Shown: positions 25,580 to 36,193, counted from the stretch's first letter. The stretch is DNA of 64,000 nt from Campylobacteraceae bacterium (GCA_027050775.1 JALUBH010000046.1:62001-126000), one strand, 5' to 3'. Notes: generated by a model not told the origin, from the sequence alone. A program made the numbers and translations.

Positions 25580-27274
25580 CTACCCCTTATACTCTAAAAT
25601 CATATTATAAAGTGTGCCACCAGCTGGAACCATCGGTAAAACATCCTCTAGCCTGTCAACATTTACATCGATCATGCAGACTACATTGCTTTTTACTGCC
25701 TCATTTAGAGCTCTATCAAATTCCTCTTTTGTCTCAACTCTAAAACCGAGTCCGCCAAAACTCTCGGCTAGTTTAACAAAATCAGGCTGTGCATTGCTTA
25801 GATCTGTAGAGGCATATCTTTTGTCGTAGAAAAATGTTTGCCACTGTCTTACCATGCCTAAGTATCCATTGTTCAATATGATATTTATAACAGGTATTTT
25901 AGACTCATAAGCTGTCATCAACTCTTGGATATTCATCAAGATCGAGCCATCACCCGTTATGTTAATAGAGATTTTTTCTGGTTTTGCTTTTTTGACTCCG
26001 ATAGCCGCAGGAAAACCAAATCCCATGGTTCCCAAACCGCCGCTTGTTATAAATTGTCTCGGTCTGTCAAATGGATAAAACTGTGCAGTCCACATCTGAT
26101 GTTGACCGACATCAGTTGAGATGATAGCTTTTTCGCCTAGTGTCTCACCAACTCTTTGTATCACCCATTGCGGTTTTATATTGCCTTTGTCATCGCTATA
26201 TTCTAGTGGATGGATTTCGTCATATCTTTGAAGCAAATCTCTCCAAGCCTGATATTTATTTGAGTCGATCTTATCTTTCGCAAGTGGCATCATATCGATT
26301 AGAACATTTTTCAAATCTCCAACAATCGGAAAATCTATATCTACGATTTTACCAATACTGCTTGGATCTATATCCACATGTATAACTTTTGCATGTTTTG
26401 CAAATTCACTCAGTTTTCCTGTGACTCTATCGTCAAATCTTGGTCCAAAAGCTATCATAAGATCCGCTTCACTCATAGCCATATTTGCACTATAGCACCC
26501 ATGCATACCAACCATACCCATCAATAGTGGGTTCTTATCTCCCAAAACTCCTCTTGCCATCAGCGTTTCAACTGCAGGTATACCGGTCATCTTGGCAAAT
26601 TCACGAACAAGTTCACTAGCTCCTGAGTTTACAGCACCACCACCTACATATAAAATAGGTCTATTTGAGTTTGCAATCGCATCAACTACTTTTTTGATTT
26701 GTCTGCTGTTTCCTTTATATGTCGGTTTATATGTTCTCATAGTTATCTTTTCGGGATAGCTAAATTTTGCTACTTGGGCTGTGACATCTTTTGGTATATC
26801 TACATGTACAGGTCCGGGTCTACCACTTCTTGCTATATAAAAAGCTTCCTTTAGTATGCGTGGAAGATCTTTTGCGTCTTTTACTAGGTAGTTATGCTTC
26901 ACACAAGGTCTGCTTATGCCAACTGCGTCTATCTCTTGAAATGCATCAGTTCCTATCATCGAGATAGGCACCTGACCACTAATAACAACCATCGGAATTG
27001 AGTCAATATAAGCATTTGCCAAGCCTGTGACTGCATTTGTAAATCCGGGCCCGCTTGTTACAAAAGCAACCCCAACATCTCCGCTAGCTCTTGCATAGCC
27101 ATCTGCTGCATGTATAGCGGCCTGCTCGTGTCTCGTAAGTATATGTTCAAAATAATTTTGTTTATAAACTTCATCATAAACATTCATAATCGCACCGCCA
27201 GGATAGCCAAAGACAACGCTAACATTCTCCCTTCGTAGTGCTTCGATAACCATCTGGGAACCGTTTAGGTCCAT
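25580..27274 (-). CDS. ilvB: Acetolactate synthase large (catalytic) subunit
   Basis: This 564-residue ThDP enzyme makes 2-acetolactate or 2-acetohydroxybutyrate for valine, leucine and isoleucine synthesis. It has the catalytic Glu region LTRHEQAAIHAADGYARASG near 45-65, the FAD/central domain (AFGPRFDDRVTG), and the ThDP motif GDGSILMNIQELMTA...IILNN near 430-460. AAGGAGATGTC precedes the ATG, and a TATAAT box on the minus strand lies at 27316-27321. It heads the ilvB-ilvH-lpxD-80aa operon. Confidence 0.94.
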   Translation of the reverse strand: MDLNGSQMVIEALRRENVSVVFGYPGGAIMNVYDEVYKQNYFEHILTRHEQAAIHAADGYARASGDVGVAFVTSGPGFTNAVTGLANAYIDSIPMVVISGQVPISMIGTDAFQEIDAVGISRPCVKHNYLVKDAKDLPRILKEAFYIARSGRPGPVHVDIPKDVTAQVAKFSYPEKITMRTYKPTYKGNSRQIKKVVDAIANSNRPILYVGGGAVNSGASELVREFAKMTGIPAVETLMARGVLGDKNPLLMGMVGMHGCYSANMAMSEADLMIAFGPRFDDRVTGKLSEFAKHAKVIHVDIDPSSIGKIVDIDFPIVGDLKNVLIDMMPLAKDKIDSNKYQAWRDLLQRYDEIHPLEYSDDKGNIKPQWVIQRVGETLGEKAIISTDVGQHQMWTAQFYPFDRPRQFITSGGLGTMGFGFPAAIGVKKAKPEKISINITGDGSILMNIQELMTAYESKIPVINIILNNGYLGMVRQWQTFFYDKRYASTDLSNAQPDFVKLAESFGGLGFRVETKEEFDRALNEAVKSNVVCMIDVNVDRLEDVLPMVPAGGTLYNMILEYKG

Positions 27275-27350
27275 GACATCTCCTTTCTATATTTGTTTAT
27301 ATAATTAAAGCTGATATTATAACCAATAAAAGCTTTGATTTAGTTTTGTG

Positions 27351-28226
27351 CTAGCACAATGAAAGTGCGACACCTTCTCTGAGTCCATTATCTATAACGA
27401 TAGACTTGCTAAAGCCTATATTTGCCATGAGATTTATCACTATCAAGATGCCTGTTTTTATAAGCTCGCTTCTTCCAATGCCACAATATCTCTCTTGTTC
27501 GCCACTACTCATAGAAAGTATCATGTCGTATGCTTTTTTATAATCCTCTACATGTAGAGCTTTGCCATTGACTTTTTCATGTTCATAATGTTCATAATCC
27601 AAACCTTGCAAAAATGCACAAACTGTCGTAGGTGTTCCTGCAGTTGCGATTAAAAAGGACGGTCTTTTATGTCTCTTTGCAAACTTGGCTAGTGGTTTAA
27701 GCTCTTTTCTTATGCCTAAGAGCAAATCTTGATTGTATCTTTCATAAATATTTAATATCCCAAATGGAAAGCTTTTGGTGCTTATGTTGTTATTTTGCAC
27801 ATAACTAAGTTCGGTTGAGCCCCCACCCAAGTCGAATATTGCAAAATCATCATCTTTTATGCCTAAACTTCTGATGGCATTTTTGACACCAAATATTGTG
27901 TATCTGGCTTCTGAATTTCCATCTATTATCTCAAATTCCAATCCAAATTTATCTTTTATAGAGCTTATCACTTCATCTGCATTTTTTGCAACTCTAAGTG
28001 CCTGCGTGGCTATACATTTTGTTTTGTCACTTTTGAAATCTATGACTTTCGATGCATCTTTGAGTGCATTGAGGATATTTTGTATAGATTCGTCACTTAT
28101 ATATCCTGTTCTTTGTAAGTTTTTACCCGTTTTAACGATTCTTTCAAATTCTCGTACTCTTTTTTTACTTTTGCAATCCATCTGAACTATTCTTATGGTG
28201 TTAGACCCTAAATCAAAACCGATCAT
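27351..28226 (-). CDS. Ppx/GppA-family phosphatase domain protein
   Basis: This 291-residue protein has the actin-like fold of exopolyphosphatases and pppGpp phosphatases: IGFDLGSNTIRIVQ at the N-terminus, EIIDGNSEARYTIFGV near 115, and FDLGGGSTELSYV near 140. It lacks the C-terminal HD domain of full-length Ppx or GppA, so it is a short form as often seen in Campylobacterota. Polyphosphate or (p)ppGpp is the likely substrate; sequence does not decide. It is monocistronic and divergent from pdxJ. Confidence 0.85.
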   Translation of the reverse strand: MIGFDLGSNTIRIVQMDCKSKKRVREFERIVKTGKNLQRTGYISDESIQNILNALKDASKVIDFKSDKTKCIATQALRVAKNADEVISSIKDKFGLEFEIIDGNSEARYTIFGVKNAIRSLGIKDDDFAIFDLGGGSTELSYVQNNNISTKSFPFGILNIYERYNQDLLLGIRKELKPLAKFAKRHKRPSFLIATAGTPTTVCAFLQGLDYEHYEHEKVNGKALHVEDYKKAYDMILSMSSGEQERYCGIGRSELIKTGILIVINLMANIGFSKSIVIDNGLREGVALSLC

Positions 28227-28361
28227 CTATTTTAATTCTCCTTTTAACGAACCAAAACAAATGGTTTATTGTTTGATTGCAGTAGGTTATTATATCCAAT
28301 TAATGTGGTTTTTTAAGCAATACTCTGATAAAATTGTACAAATTCTACAAGGAGTTTACAA

Positions 28362-29153
28362 ATGTTTTTAGGTGTAAATATCGACCATATTGCAGTCTTG
28401 AGAGAAGCTAGAAAGATAAATGATCCTGATCCTCTTGATGCTGTATCGCTTGTAAAAAGAGCAGGAGCAGATCAGATAACCATACATCTGCGTGAAGACA
28501 GAAGACATATAAATGACTATGATGCAAAAAGAATCATAGAGAACTCACAACTTCCCGTAAATCTCGAGTGTGCCATGGATGAAGAGATTATGAAAAAAGT
28601 CATAGAGCTATCCCCACATCGTGCAACTATAGTGCCTGAAAAAAGAGAAGAAGTTACAACAGAGGGTGGATTGGATGTTATGAAAAACTTCAATAACTTG
28701 CAAACTATAAGTAAAAAATTGCAAAAAAACGGTACTGAAGTCTCTTTATTTATAGATCCAAATCCTAGAGCCATAGAGCTCTCAAAAGATATAGGAGCCC
28801 AGTGGATAGAGCTTCATACCGGTTTATACTCAAATATATATGCGATGTTGTTTTCAAATCTCTCATACACCAAACATAGTATAAAAGAGCTGGAGCTACC
28901 TAGAATTGAGCTTAAAAAATTATTAGAAAAAGCGCTTAAAGAGTTAGTGGAATCTACTGCTTATGCAAACAGCTTGGGTTTAAAAGTGGCTGCAGGGCAT
29001 GGGCTGAACTACCAAAATGTAAAAGAGATATGTAAAATTAATGGTATAGTAGAGCTAAATATTGGTCAATGTATCATAGCTAGATCAGTATTTACTGGCT
29101 TTGAAAAAGCTGTAGTTGATATGTTGGAGTTGATAAAGCAAAAAAATAGATAG
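28362..29153 (+). CDS. pdxJ: Pyridoxine 5'-phosphate synthase
   Basis: PdxJ condenses the PdxA product with deoxyxylulose 5-phosphate to form pyridoxine 5'-phosphate. The 263-residue TIM barrel shows LGVNIDHIAVLREAR, the DQITIHLREDRRHI phosphate-binding stretch, and HGLNYQNV...ELNIGQCIIARSVFTG near the C-terminus. ACAAGGAG precedes the start. pdxA follows, so both halves of this vitamin B6 branch are together. Confidence 0.93.
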   Translation: MFLGVNIDHIAVLREARKINDPDPLDAVSLVKRAGADQITIHLREDRRHINDYDAKRIIENSQLPVNLECAMDEEIMKKVIELSPHRATIVPEKREEVTTEGGLDVMKNFNNLQTISKKLQKNGTEVSLFIDPNPRAIELSKDIGAQWIELHTGLYSNIYAMLFSNLSYTKHSIKELELPRIELKKLLEKALKELVESTAYANSLGLKVAAGHGLNYQNVKEICKINGIVELNIGQCIIARSVFTGFEKAVVDMLELIKQKNR

Positions 29154-29192
29154 AAATTTCTAGGCGACAGCCTTAGCTTTAGTCGCGAGGAA

Positions 29193-29219
29193 TTTAAAAG
29201 GGGCTTTGCTCCTTTTAAA
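29193..29219 (+). other. Hairpin between pdxJ and pdxA
   Basis: TTTAAAAGGGGC (29193-29204) pairs with GCTCCTTTTAAA (29208-29219) around a TTT loop, with one G-T pair. It ends just before the AAAGGGG ribosome site region of pdxA. A shorter stem GCGAC/GTCGC (29164-29186) precedes it. It could tune pdxA translation or protect the pdxJ message; no T tract follows, so it is not an obvious terminator. Confidence 0.4.
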
Positions 29220-29230
29220 GGGGACAAAAA

Positions 29231-30151
29231 ATGAAAAAAGTAGCCATAAGTATAGGTGATATAAACGGTATAGGACTAGAGATAGCACTAAGAGCTCATG
29301 AGGAGATAAGTAAAATCTGCAAGCCAATTTATTGTATAAATAAAAGCATGTTGGCTTGGGGAAGCGCAATGCTTGGCCTGGATATACCGGAAAAATTTAA
29401 GATAAAAGAGTGCGGCGATGTTTTTGAGATAAAACCGGGAATTAGCACCAAGGAAGCGGGGGAGCTCTCGTTTGATTCTTTTATTACAGCTATTGCTCTT
29501 GCAAAAAGCAAAAAGGCCTCAGCCATAGTAACTCTTCCTATAAACAAATCATCTTGGGCAAAAGCCGGCATTAAGTACAAAGGACATACTGACGCTCTTA
29601 GTGATTTATTGGATTGTGAAACGATTATGATGTTAGGTTGCGAAGAGATGTATGTTGTGCTTCTGACGCACCATATTCCCATCAAAGATGTTAGTTCTCA
29701 AGTCACAGCAAAAAAGGTTTACAGATTTCTTATAAATCTAGCAAAGTATATCAAAGATGAAAATATAGCTGTACTTGGATTAAATCCGCATGCAAGTGAC
29801 AATGGACTTATGGGCAACGAGGAGATAGAAATTGAAAAAGCGATAAAAAAGGCAAACAAAATGCTTAAAAAAGAGATTTTTATAGGTCCTATGGTGCCAG
29901 ACACAGCATTTTCTCCTACAAATAGAAAAAAATACAAATACTTTGTCTGCATGTATCATGACCAAGGATTGATACCTCTAAAAGCACTATATTTTAATGA
30001 AAGTATAAATGTCACACTTAGTGAAGCTATAATTCGAACTTCAGTTGATCACGGAACAGCTTTTGATAAAGCCTACAAATCACAAGATATTTCTTTGCTA
30101 AGTTATGTAAATGCTGTCAAAAAGTCATTAAATAGCCACGATATTTTATGA
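29231..30151 (+). CDS. pdxA: 4-hydroxythreonine-4-phosphate dehydrogenase
   Basis: PdxA oxidises 4-phosphohydroxythreonine to the substrate of PdxJ. The 306-residue protein contains the start AISIGDINGIGLEIAL, TLPINKSSWAKAGIKYKGHTD with the metal-binding His, VLLTHHIPIKDV, NPHASDNG, and the C-terminal YHDQGLIPLKAL and VDHGTAFD motifs. Its TGA stop overlaps a possible ATG of the broken cyclase gene downstream. Confidence 0.93.
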   Translation: MKKVAISIGDINGIGLEIALRAHEEISKICKPIYCINKSMLAWGSAMLGLDIPEKFKIKECGDVFEIKPGISTKEAGELSFDSFITAIALAKSKKASAIVTLPINKSSWAKAGIKYKGHTDALSDLLDCETIMMLGCEEMYVVLLTHHIPIKDVSSQVTAKKVYRFLINLAKYIKDENIAVLGLNPHASDNGLMGNEEIEIEKAIKKANKMLKKEIFIGPMVPDTAFSPTNRKKYKYFVCMYHDQGLIPLKALYFNESINVTLSEAIIRTSVDHGTAFDKAYKSQDISLLSYVNAVKKSLNSHDIL

Positions 30152-30180
30152 CCAAAGAGATTGATCTTAAGGTAGCTAAA

Positions 30181-31586
30181 ATGCTTAAAATTATTTTGCT
30201 GATTTTCTTTTCTCTCTCTTCTTATGCAAGCGATAATATAAATTTACAACTAAGATGGAAAAACTCTTTTTAATTTGCCGGATTCTGCATGGCAAAAGAG
30301 AAAAATTTTTATAAAGATTTAGGATTAAATGTAAATATAATAGAAAACAGCCATAATATCTCTGTTCTAAAAAAGGTACTAAACGATAAAAATACCTATG
30401 GTATTATGGATAGTGCACTTTTTTATTGGGCGTTAGAAGGCAAAAAAATAGAGCTTCTAATGCCTATTTTAGATAAATCCCCAATTGCTTTGATAAGAAC
30501 AAATTCAAGAGTTTAAAAACTCAAAGATATAGTAGATAAGCATATAGCAACTGAAAAGAACAGTATAAAAAATCCATCCATTTTAGCCATGTTAAAATCA
30601 AGAAATATAGACACAGATGAATTGAAGACAATAGAATACGGTAGAGAAAAATATAAAATTTTTAAGCCGGATAATTATGGTTTTGATTTTTATGGTGATA
30701 TTCTTTTTACCAGTAAAAATGAGTTTCTAAAAAACCCAGAAAGAGTTAAAAGATTTATGCAGACATACTCCCAGTCATCGCATATAAGATAGACAAATAT
30801 CATTTTTCCGACATAAAAATTTCTGGAAAAACACATTTTAATTTTGATGTTAGGATGATGGCTAGGAAAGATTATGCTCCTTTGATTTCCGCTGTAAACA
30901 AAGCCATTAGTTCCATAAGTAAAGATGAAAAAATGAAGATTGGACATAAATGGATGGCTGTACGGTATGATAATGGCTACAGTTTGGAGTATATCTTAGG
31001 TATAGTTGCTATATCGACTACCATTATTTTGATTATTTTAGGGTGGATAGTATATCTTAAAAAAGAGATATCCAAAAGAAAAAAACTTGAAAAAGAGCTT
31101 AAAAAATTGGCAACTACAGATAGATTAACTGACATAAACAATCGATACAAGATAGATGTATTGTTGGAAAAACATATAGAGATATCAAGGAGATATGAAA
31201 GACCACTGAGTTTTATATACTTTGATATTGATCATTTTAAAAAAATCAACGACAAATATGGGCATAAAATTGGGGATTTGGTATTGATTGAATTGGCTTC
31301 TTTGATAAAAAAATCGATAAGAAAAAGTGATATATTCGGAAGGTGGGGTGGAGAAGAATTCCTTGTGATTTTGCCGGAAACAGAAAAAGAAGAGGCGATA
31401 GAGTTAGCTGAAAAGCTCCGAATTGCTGTAGAAAATCATAAATTTAATAAAATTAAACATCTAACTTGTAGTTTTGGTGTCGCAAAACACCGAAAAAGTG
31501 ATGATGGACAAAAAGTCATAGAAAGGATAAACAAAAGACTTTATAAAGCCAAAAAAAGAGGTAGAAATAGAGTTGAGTCTGTTTAA
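30181..31586 (+). pseudogene. Broken diguanylate cyclase with periplasmic sensor
   Basis: The ancestral gene encoded a signal peptide (LKIILLIFFSLSSYAS), an NMT1-like solute-binding domain starting LQLRWKNSF, a second periplasmic segment, one membrane helix, and a GGDEF domain with an intact GGEEF. It is interrupted by a TAA where Gln is expected (30271-30273), another TAA at 30514-30516, and a frame change with loss of sequence near 30770-30790. The last part (30855-31586) is an open frame of 243 codons with the helix and GGDEF domain. It could still make a truncated cyclase, but no good ribosome site is apparent. Confidence 0.85.
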
Positions 31587-31590
31587 AATA

Positions 31591-32613
31591 TCAAGATAAG
31601 TGTGTTGTCTCGGTTTCGTAGTATTTTTCTCTAAGGTATTTAACTGTGCTAGAAGTATCTGTGTTTAAGACAGAACCCTCTACATGTAGAGGTTTTTTAT
31701 AGACATGGTCATAGTAGTCCAATAGTAAAATTTCAGAGACTTTTTCAAGATTTCTTTGTCTGTAATATCTTATAGCATTTTCTTTTGCATCTTTTTTTAT
31801 ATAAGGTGTTATTTTGCTCATACAATAATAAAAAAAATCGTCATCTATATCTACATAATCACTTAATATTCGTTGTACCCTTTGCTCTATCGGGGCAGTA
31901 ATCTCCACTCTTTTGCCCTCGCCCATTCTTTTGTACAGCAAGTCAGGCAGTATGATTTTTCCTATCCTTTTACTTTCTCCTTCTATAAATACAGGTTTTT
32001 CTCGTTTAGATTCTAAAAGCTTAAAAAATAGTCTGTTTTGAAACTCTTTTTGAGATGGTTGTTCACCTTTAACTGAGCCAAAAGTTGAGCCCAAATGATT
32101 TGCCAAAGCCTCTAAATCAATGGAATTTGGAAGTGCTTGAATCAGCTCGCTTTTTCCACATCCTGTATTTCCACCTAAAACTACAAAATTTTTATGTGGA
32201 AAATTCTCAAGATAATCAACAACTTTGCTTCTAAAGCCTTTATATCCTCTATCTAATTTATAGACTCTATAGCCTATATTTGAAAAGATTGTTGCTAAGG
32301 AGCTAGATCTTAGCCCTCCTCTAGCACAGTAAATAGCGATTTTTGAACCTATCTTACATAATTTATTTAACTTAAATACATGGCTTGCGGCATTTAGGCA
32401 TATATAGCTTGCGCCTTTGACTTTTGCTTCGCTTCTGGATTTTTGTTTATAGATATAGCCTATCTCTTTATGCTCTTCATCGCTAAGTGCAAAAAAATTG
32501 GTAGCATTTTTGATTTTGGATTGTGCAAATTCACTAGGGCTTCTAGCATCGATTATGAGTTCAAATTCATCATATTGCTCTAAAAATTCATCTGTACTAA
32601 TCGTTTGTAACAT
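31591..32613 (-). CDS. mnmH: tRNA 2-selenouridine synthase
   Basis: MnmH (SelU/YbbB) replaces sulfur by selenium in 2-thiouridine at the wobble position of certain tRNAs. The 340-residue protein has an N-terminal rhodanese domain with the catalytic Cys in IYCARGGLRSS near 95, and a C-terminal P-loop domain with GGNTGCGKSELI near 145. Its use implies selenophosphate synthetase elsewhere in the genome. It overlaps the HIT gene by 17 bp. Confidence 0.9.
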   Translation of the reverse strand: MLQTISTDEFLEQYDEFELIIDARSPSEFAQSKIKNATNFFALSDEEHKEIGYIYKQKSRSEAKVKGASYICLNAASHVFKLNKLCKIGSKIAIYCARGGLRSSSLATIFSNIGYRVYKLDRGYKGFRSKVVDYLENFPHKNFVVLGGNTGCGKSELIQALPNSIDLEALANHLGSTFGSVKGEQPSQKEFQNRLFFKLLESKREKPVFIEGESKRIGKIILPDLLYKRMGEGKRVEITAPIEQRVQRILSDYVDIDDDFFYYCMSKITPYIKKDAKENAIRYYRQRNLEKVSEILLLDYYDHVYKKPLHVEGSVLNTDTSSTVKYLREKYYETETTHLS

Positions 32614-33091
32614 AATTTTTTATATCTTTTCTCAATCTATCGTATATCTTTTTAAAATCGCTTGAAAAAACCCTTGTATCTGCGATAGTAGTTATAAAAT
32701 TTGTATCCCCTATCCATCTTGGCATTATGTGGTAATGTACATGTTCCGCTATCCCGGCACCTGCACCCTTGCCTAGGTTCATGCCTAGATTTACTCCGTC
32801 AGCTCTAAACTCTTTTTTTAGCATTGCTACACACTTTTTTACGATACGGCTTATGTGTATCCATGCCTTCTCATCCATATGTTCAATATTGTCTATATGC
32901 TCCAATGGTATGACCATGATGTGTCCAGCAGTATAGGGGTATTTATTCATAACTACAAAACAGCAATCATCCCTGTATAGCACATAATTTTGTTCATCAT
33001 GACTCTCATCTTTTGCTATATCACAAAAAACGCAACCACTCTTTTTATTAGTTACATACTCTCGTCTCCATGGGGCATATAAATGGTTCAT
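32597..33091 (-). CDS. HIT-family nucleotide hydrolase or phosphorylase
   Basis: This 164-residue histidine-triad protein has the catalytic motif [10 protein letters not shown] near 115. Four cysteine/histidine zinc ligands probably include CVFC near residue 21. The start [12 protein letters not shown] matches the HIT branch related to diadenosine tetraphosphate phosphorylases. The precise substrate is not determined. It is joined at both ends to neighbours (trpC upstream, mnmH downstream). Confidence 0.85.
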   Translation of the reverse strand: MNHLYAPWRREYVTNKKSGCVFCDIAKDESHDEQNYVLYRDDCCFVVMNKYPYTAGHIMVIPLEHIDNIEHMDEKAWIHISRIVKKCVAMLKKEFRADGVNLGMNLGKGAGAGIAEHVHYHIMPRWIGDTNFITTIADTRVFSSDFKKIYDRLRKDIKNYVTND

Positions 33092-33873
33092 ATCTTTTTA
33101 AACTCTTTTAAACTCTCTTCGATATTCTCTTTTCGCATAAAATATTCTCCTATTAAAAAGGCATCGACTCCTATTTTATTTAGCTCAATCAGGGTATTTT
33201 TATCATTCAATCCACTCTCGGCGACTATAATTTTACCATTTGGTATGAGAGGTATGAGTTTTTCGCTCAATTTCATATCCATATCAAAAGTCTCAAGATT
33301 TCTGTGATTTATACCTATGATATCTGCGCCTGCAAAGATAGCTTTTGTCAGATCCTCTTTATCATGTACCTCAACAAGCGCATCAAGGCCTAGATGCCAA
33401 GCGTACTCTAGAAGCTTCTTCAGCTCTTTTTTTGAGAGTGCTTTGGCAATCAAAAGAATAAAATCTGCACCATATACAACAGATTCGAGTATTTGGTACT
33501 CATCAATGATAAAATCTTTTCTTAGAAGAGGAGTAGACACATACCTTCTCAGCATAGTCAGATACTCTAAATTTCCTTGAAAAAAGTGCGGTTCAGTTAA
33601 AACCGAGATAGCATCTGCACCTCCTTTTTCATACTCTTTGGCTATCAAGAGTGGATCAAAGTTTTCTCTTATGATACCCTTGCTCGGGCTTGCTTTTTTT
33701 ACTTCTGCTATGATTTTATATGGGTCATCATCGTTTGTGGTTAAAAAAGGTTTTACATCTCTTGGAGGGTAAGGATTGTATGCCAAACTTCTGCCAAGCC
33801 AATCAAAAGAAAACATTTTTTTTCTCTTCTTTAAATCCTCTTTTGTTTTTTTAATTATGTCATCTAGTATCAT
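33088..33873 (-). CDS. trpC: Indole-3-glycerol phosphate synthase
   Basis: TrpC closes the indole ring in tryptophan synthesis. The 261-residue barrel shows [13 protein letters not shown] at the start, [67 protein letters not shown] and [12 protein letters not shown] 33873 overlaps the stop of the TPR gene (ATGA) and is preferred over the upstream frame extension to 33891. Other trp genes are absent here. Confidence 0.92.
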   Translation of the reverse strand: MILDDIIKKTKEDLKKRKKMFSFDWLGRSLAYNPYPPRDVKPFLTTNDDDPYKIIAEVKKASPSKGIIRENFDPLLIAKEYEKGGADAISVLTEPHFFQGNLEYLTMLRRYVSTPLLRKDFIIDEYQILESVVYGADFILLIAKALSKKELKKLLEYAWHLGLDALVEVHDKEDLTKAIFAGADIIGINHRNLETFDMDMKLSEKLIPLIPNGKIIVAESGLNDKNTLIELNKIGVDAFLIGEYFMRKENIEESLKEFKKI

Positions 33874-35138
33874 TTTTTCTCTTTCAAACAATGTAGAATT
33901 TTTTTATAGTGCATTGCCACTTCCGGTTCATCATTTTCATTTATAAATTTTTTCATTATAACTAAAGCTTTTTGGCATTTGTTTAATTTATAGTATCCCC
34001 AAGCTAGAGAATCGAGATAAAAGATAGATTCAGGCTCTTTTTTAAGTGCTAGCTTGACAAGTTTTATCCCTTTTTTTACATTTAAATTATGATCAATCAA
34101 TAAATACCCGTAGTAGTTAAGGTATAAAGGGTCTTGCCTGTCTTTCAAAACTGCTTCAAATTTCTTTGATATGGATAGTAAGATTTTCTTGTTTAGGTGG
34201 TCTTTATTTTCTTCATACTGATAAATTGCCATTTTTCCAAGATAATCACTATCGTTGGTTTTTTTATAAAGTTTTTGTGCGACTTTGTAAGCATCCTTGA
34301 AATCTTTCATCGATGTATATATATCTATGAGCATTTTAGGATTGTAACCACTCTTTTCCAAGAAATCAATAGCGCCTCTACGATCTCTTTTGTACATCAA
34401 AAGCTCTATAACCTTCTTTCCGTACTCTTCTCTTTTAAACTTGGCATAAAGTTCTTTGTATGTTGAGATAAGACCATCTATGTTTTTCTCTTCACCATAA
34501 ATTTTGATAAGAGTAAAATATACCCTTTCGTCCGCATCTTGTAGTCTGATATATGTTTCAAGGTAAGATACGGCTTCTTGTTTTCTATCTAAATATTTAT
34601 ACAAAAGATTTGCCATATTTAGTAAAGTTTTGCTGGAATTATCAATTTTAAAAGCACTTTCGTAGTATTTTAGAGCCAAGTTATATGATTTTTTTAACAT
34701 GTATATATCGCCTAAAATTGATAAAGTCTGCGGTGTTTTATCTTTTTGTAGCAGCTCTAGTGAAATTCTCTGTGCATCATCGTATTTTTTCTTTTTTATG
34801 TATATTCCGACCAATAGCTTTTTAAATTCTGTATTATTAGGGTACTTTAGGACAGCATTTTTTAGGACAGCAAGTGTTTTTTTATAGTCTTTCGCGACAA
34901 AAGACATTTTGGCAACTTGCACCAAATAATTCACTTTGTCTGTTTTTTTATATAAGGTTTGGAAGATTTTCATAGCATCCTTATATCTACCGGTTCTTTG
35001 TGCTTCTAAAGCTGTGATAATCATAACATCTTCATTTTGAAAAGCTTTTTGACCTATCTTGACTGTAGGTGTTTTCACGCTACATCCTATAAACAGGAAA
35101 ACTATCGAAAATATTAAAGTCGTACTATACCTGGACAT
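33870..35138 (-). CDS. TPR-repeat lipoprotein
   Basis: This 422-residue protein begins with a lipoprotein signal ([13 protein letters not shown], Cys 19), then is built of tetratricopeptide-like helical repeats from about residue 40 to the end. Clear copies are [22 protein letters not shown] and [28 protein letters not shown]. It should sit in the cell envelope as a scaffold for protein contacts. No specific partner can be read. It overlaps the YkgJ gene upstream and trpC downstream. Confidence 0.8.
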   Translation of the reverse strand: MSRYSTTLIFSIVFLFIGCSVKTPTVKIGQKAFQNEDVMIITALEAQRTGRYKDAMKIFQTLYKKTDKVNYLVQVAKMSFVAKDYKKTLAVLKNAVLKYPNNTEFKKLLVGIYIKKKKYDDAQRISLELLQKDKTPQTLSILGDIYMLKKSYNLALKYYESAFKIDNSSKTLLNMANLLYKYLDRKQEAVSYLETYIRLQDADERVYFTLIKIYGEEKNIDGLISTYKELYAKFKREEYGKKVIELLMYKRDRRGAIDFLEKSGYNPKMLIDIYTSMKDFKDAYKVAQKLYKKTNDSDYLGKMAIYQYEENKDHLNKKILLSISKKFEAVLKDRQDPLYLNYYGYLLIDHNLNVKKGIKLVKLALKKEPESIFYLDSLAWGYYKLNKCQKALVIMKKFINENDEPEVAMHYKKILHCLKEKK

Positions 35139-35488
35139 TCATTCTCCACTTCTTTTATATTTGTTTTAAAATGCTCCCAAAAAGGAAAGCTTATACATTG
35201 TGCAGGTCTAACACTGTATATTTTACACTGTTTCTTTTGAGTATCAAAAAACATGCATCTGTACCCGTCATTATACTCTATCTCTCTTAATGAAAATCTA
35301 TATTTTACTTTTTTTAAGTATTTTTCATAAAATTTATCCAAACTCATCTCTAAAAACATGGCAATTTTTAAAATTTCATCAGGACTTACCCATATATAGC
35401 CACTTGCACCGATGCAGCAGTTGCCGGCGCACTCATTACAAGCATCTGAATCAAAACAGTAGTTAAAGCCTTTTTTATATATCTTCAC
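35114..35488 (-). CDS. YkgJ-family cysteine cluster protein
   Basis: This 124-residue protein has the CxxCxxCC pattern near residues 17-25 (CNECAGNCC) plus later cysteines in YRCMFF, KQCKIY and AQCISFPFW. That arrangement is typical of the YkgJ / UPF0153 family, which probably binds a zinc ion or iron-sulfur cluster. The biochemical role of the family is unclear. It overlaps the methyltransferase gene by 14 bp and the lipoprotein gene by 25 bp, so these belong to one operon. Confidence 0.82.
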   Translation of the reverse strand: MKIYKKGFNYCFDSDACNECAGNCCIGASGYIWVSPDEILKIAMFLEMSLDKFYEKYLKKVKYRFSLREIEYNDGYRCMFFDTQKKQCKIYSVRPAQCISFPFWEHFKTNIKEVENECPGIVRL

Positions 35489-36164
35489 TATTAGTATCTG
35501 CCTTTATAAAAATCTTTTTTATCGATTTTGTATATTCACCGTTTTCATATAAAATTAGAGGCGGCAAAATCTTACACAACGACTTTGATTCTCTTCTTGC
35601 ATGTATTATCACCAAAGATGCACTCTTTTTTGAATTTACATGTATAAATTGTATCTCATTTACTTTAAATTTTGCCTCTAAAAGATCTCTAAATAGAAAA
35701 TCAACCTGTTTTGCATCATAACAAAATATAAAAGAACCTTTCGGCTTAAGTATTTTGTAAGTTTTTTTTGCAAATTCTTCAAATACAAGAGAATCACTAT
35801 GTCTGCTCAAAAGCAGAGAGTTATTTTCGCTTTTTAGTGAGCCTTTATGATAAAAAGGTGGGTTTGAAATGACAAAATCATACTTTTTTTCAAAAGTTTT
35901 GCAAAGAAAATCATCATGTATAATTTTTGAATTCAAATTATTGATGTTTGCATTGTTGGAAGATAGTTTTGCGTATTTTTCTTGTATCTCTATTTGAGAA
36001 AGATTTATGTCTGAAAAATCTCTTTTCACAAGAAGACCCAAAACACCACAACCTGAACCTACATCTAGAACAGATCCCTTTATATCGTATTTTGCTATAA
36101 AGTTATATAAAAATATCGTATCACTATTGTATCTATAACTGTTAGTATATTGTTTAAGAATCAC
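35475..36164 (-). CDS. TrmN6-like N6-adenine tRNA methyltransferase
   Basis: This 229-residue SAM-dependent methyltransferase has motif I VLDVGSGCGVLGLLV near 35-50 and the N6-amino signature ISNPPFYHKG near 100. The short N-terminal stretch KQYTNSYRYNSDTIFLYNF matches enzymes that methylate A37 of tRNA-Val (TrmN6/YfiC). Ribosomal RNA or another tRNA as the substrate is possible. It starts the minus-strand operon leading to mnmH. Confidence 0.78.
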   Translation of the reverse strand: MILKQYTNSYRYNSDTIFLYNFIAKYDIKGSVLDVGSGCGVLGLLVKRDFSDINLSQIEIQEKYAKLSSNNANINNLNSKIIHDDFLCKTFEKKYDFVISNPPFYHKGSLKSENNSLLLSRHSDSLVFEEFAKKTYKILKPKGSFIFCYDAKQVDFLFRDLLEAKFKVNEIQFIHVNSKKSASLVIIHARRESKSLCKILPPLILYENGEYTKSIKKIFIKADTNSEDI

Positions 36165-36193
36165 GATTTTAACTTTTATTATTTCTTATTTAA

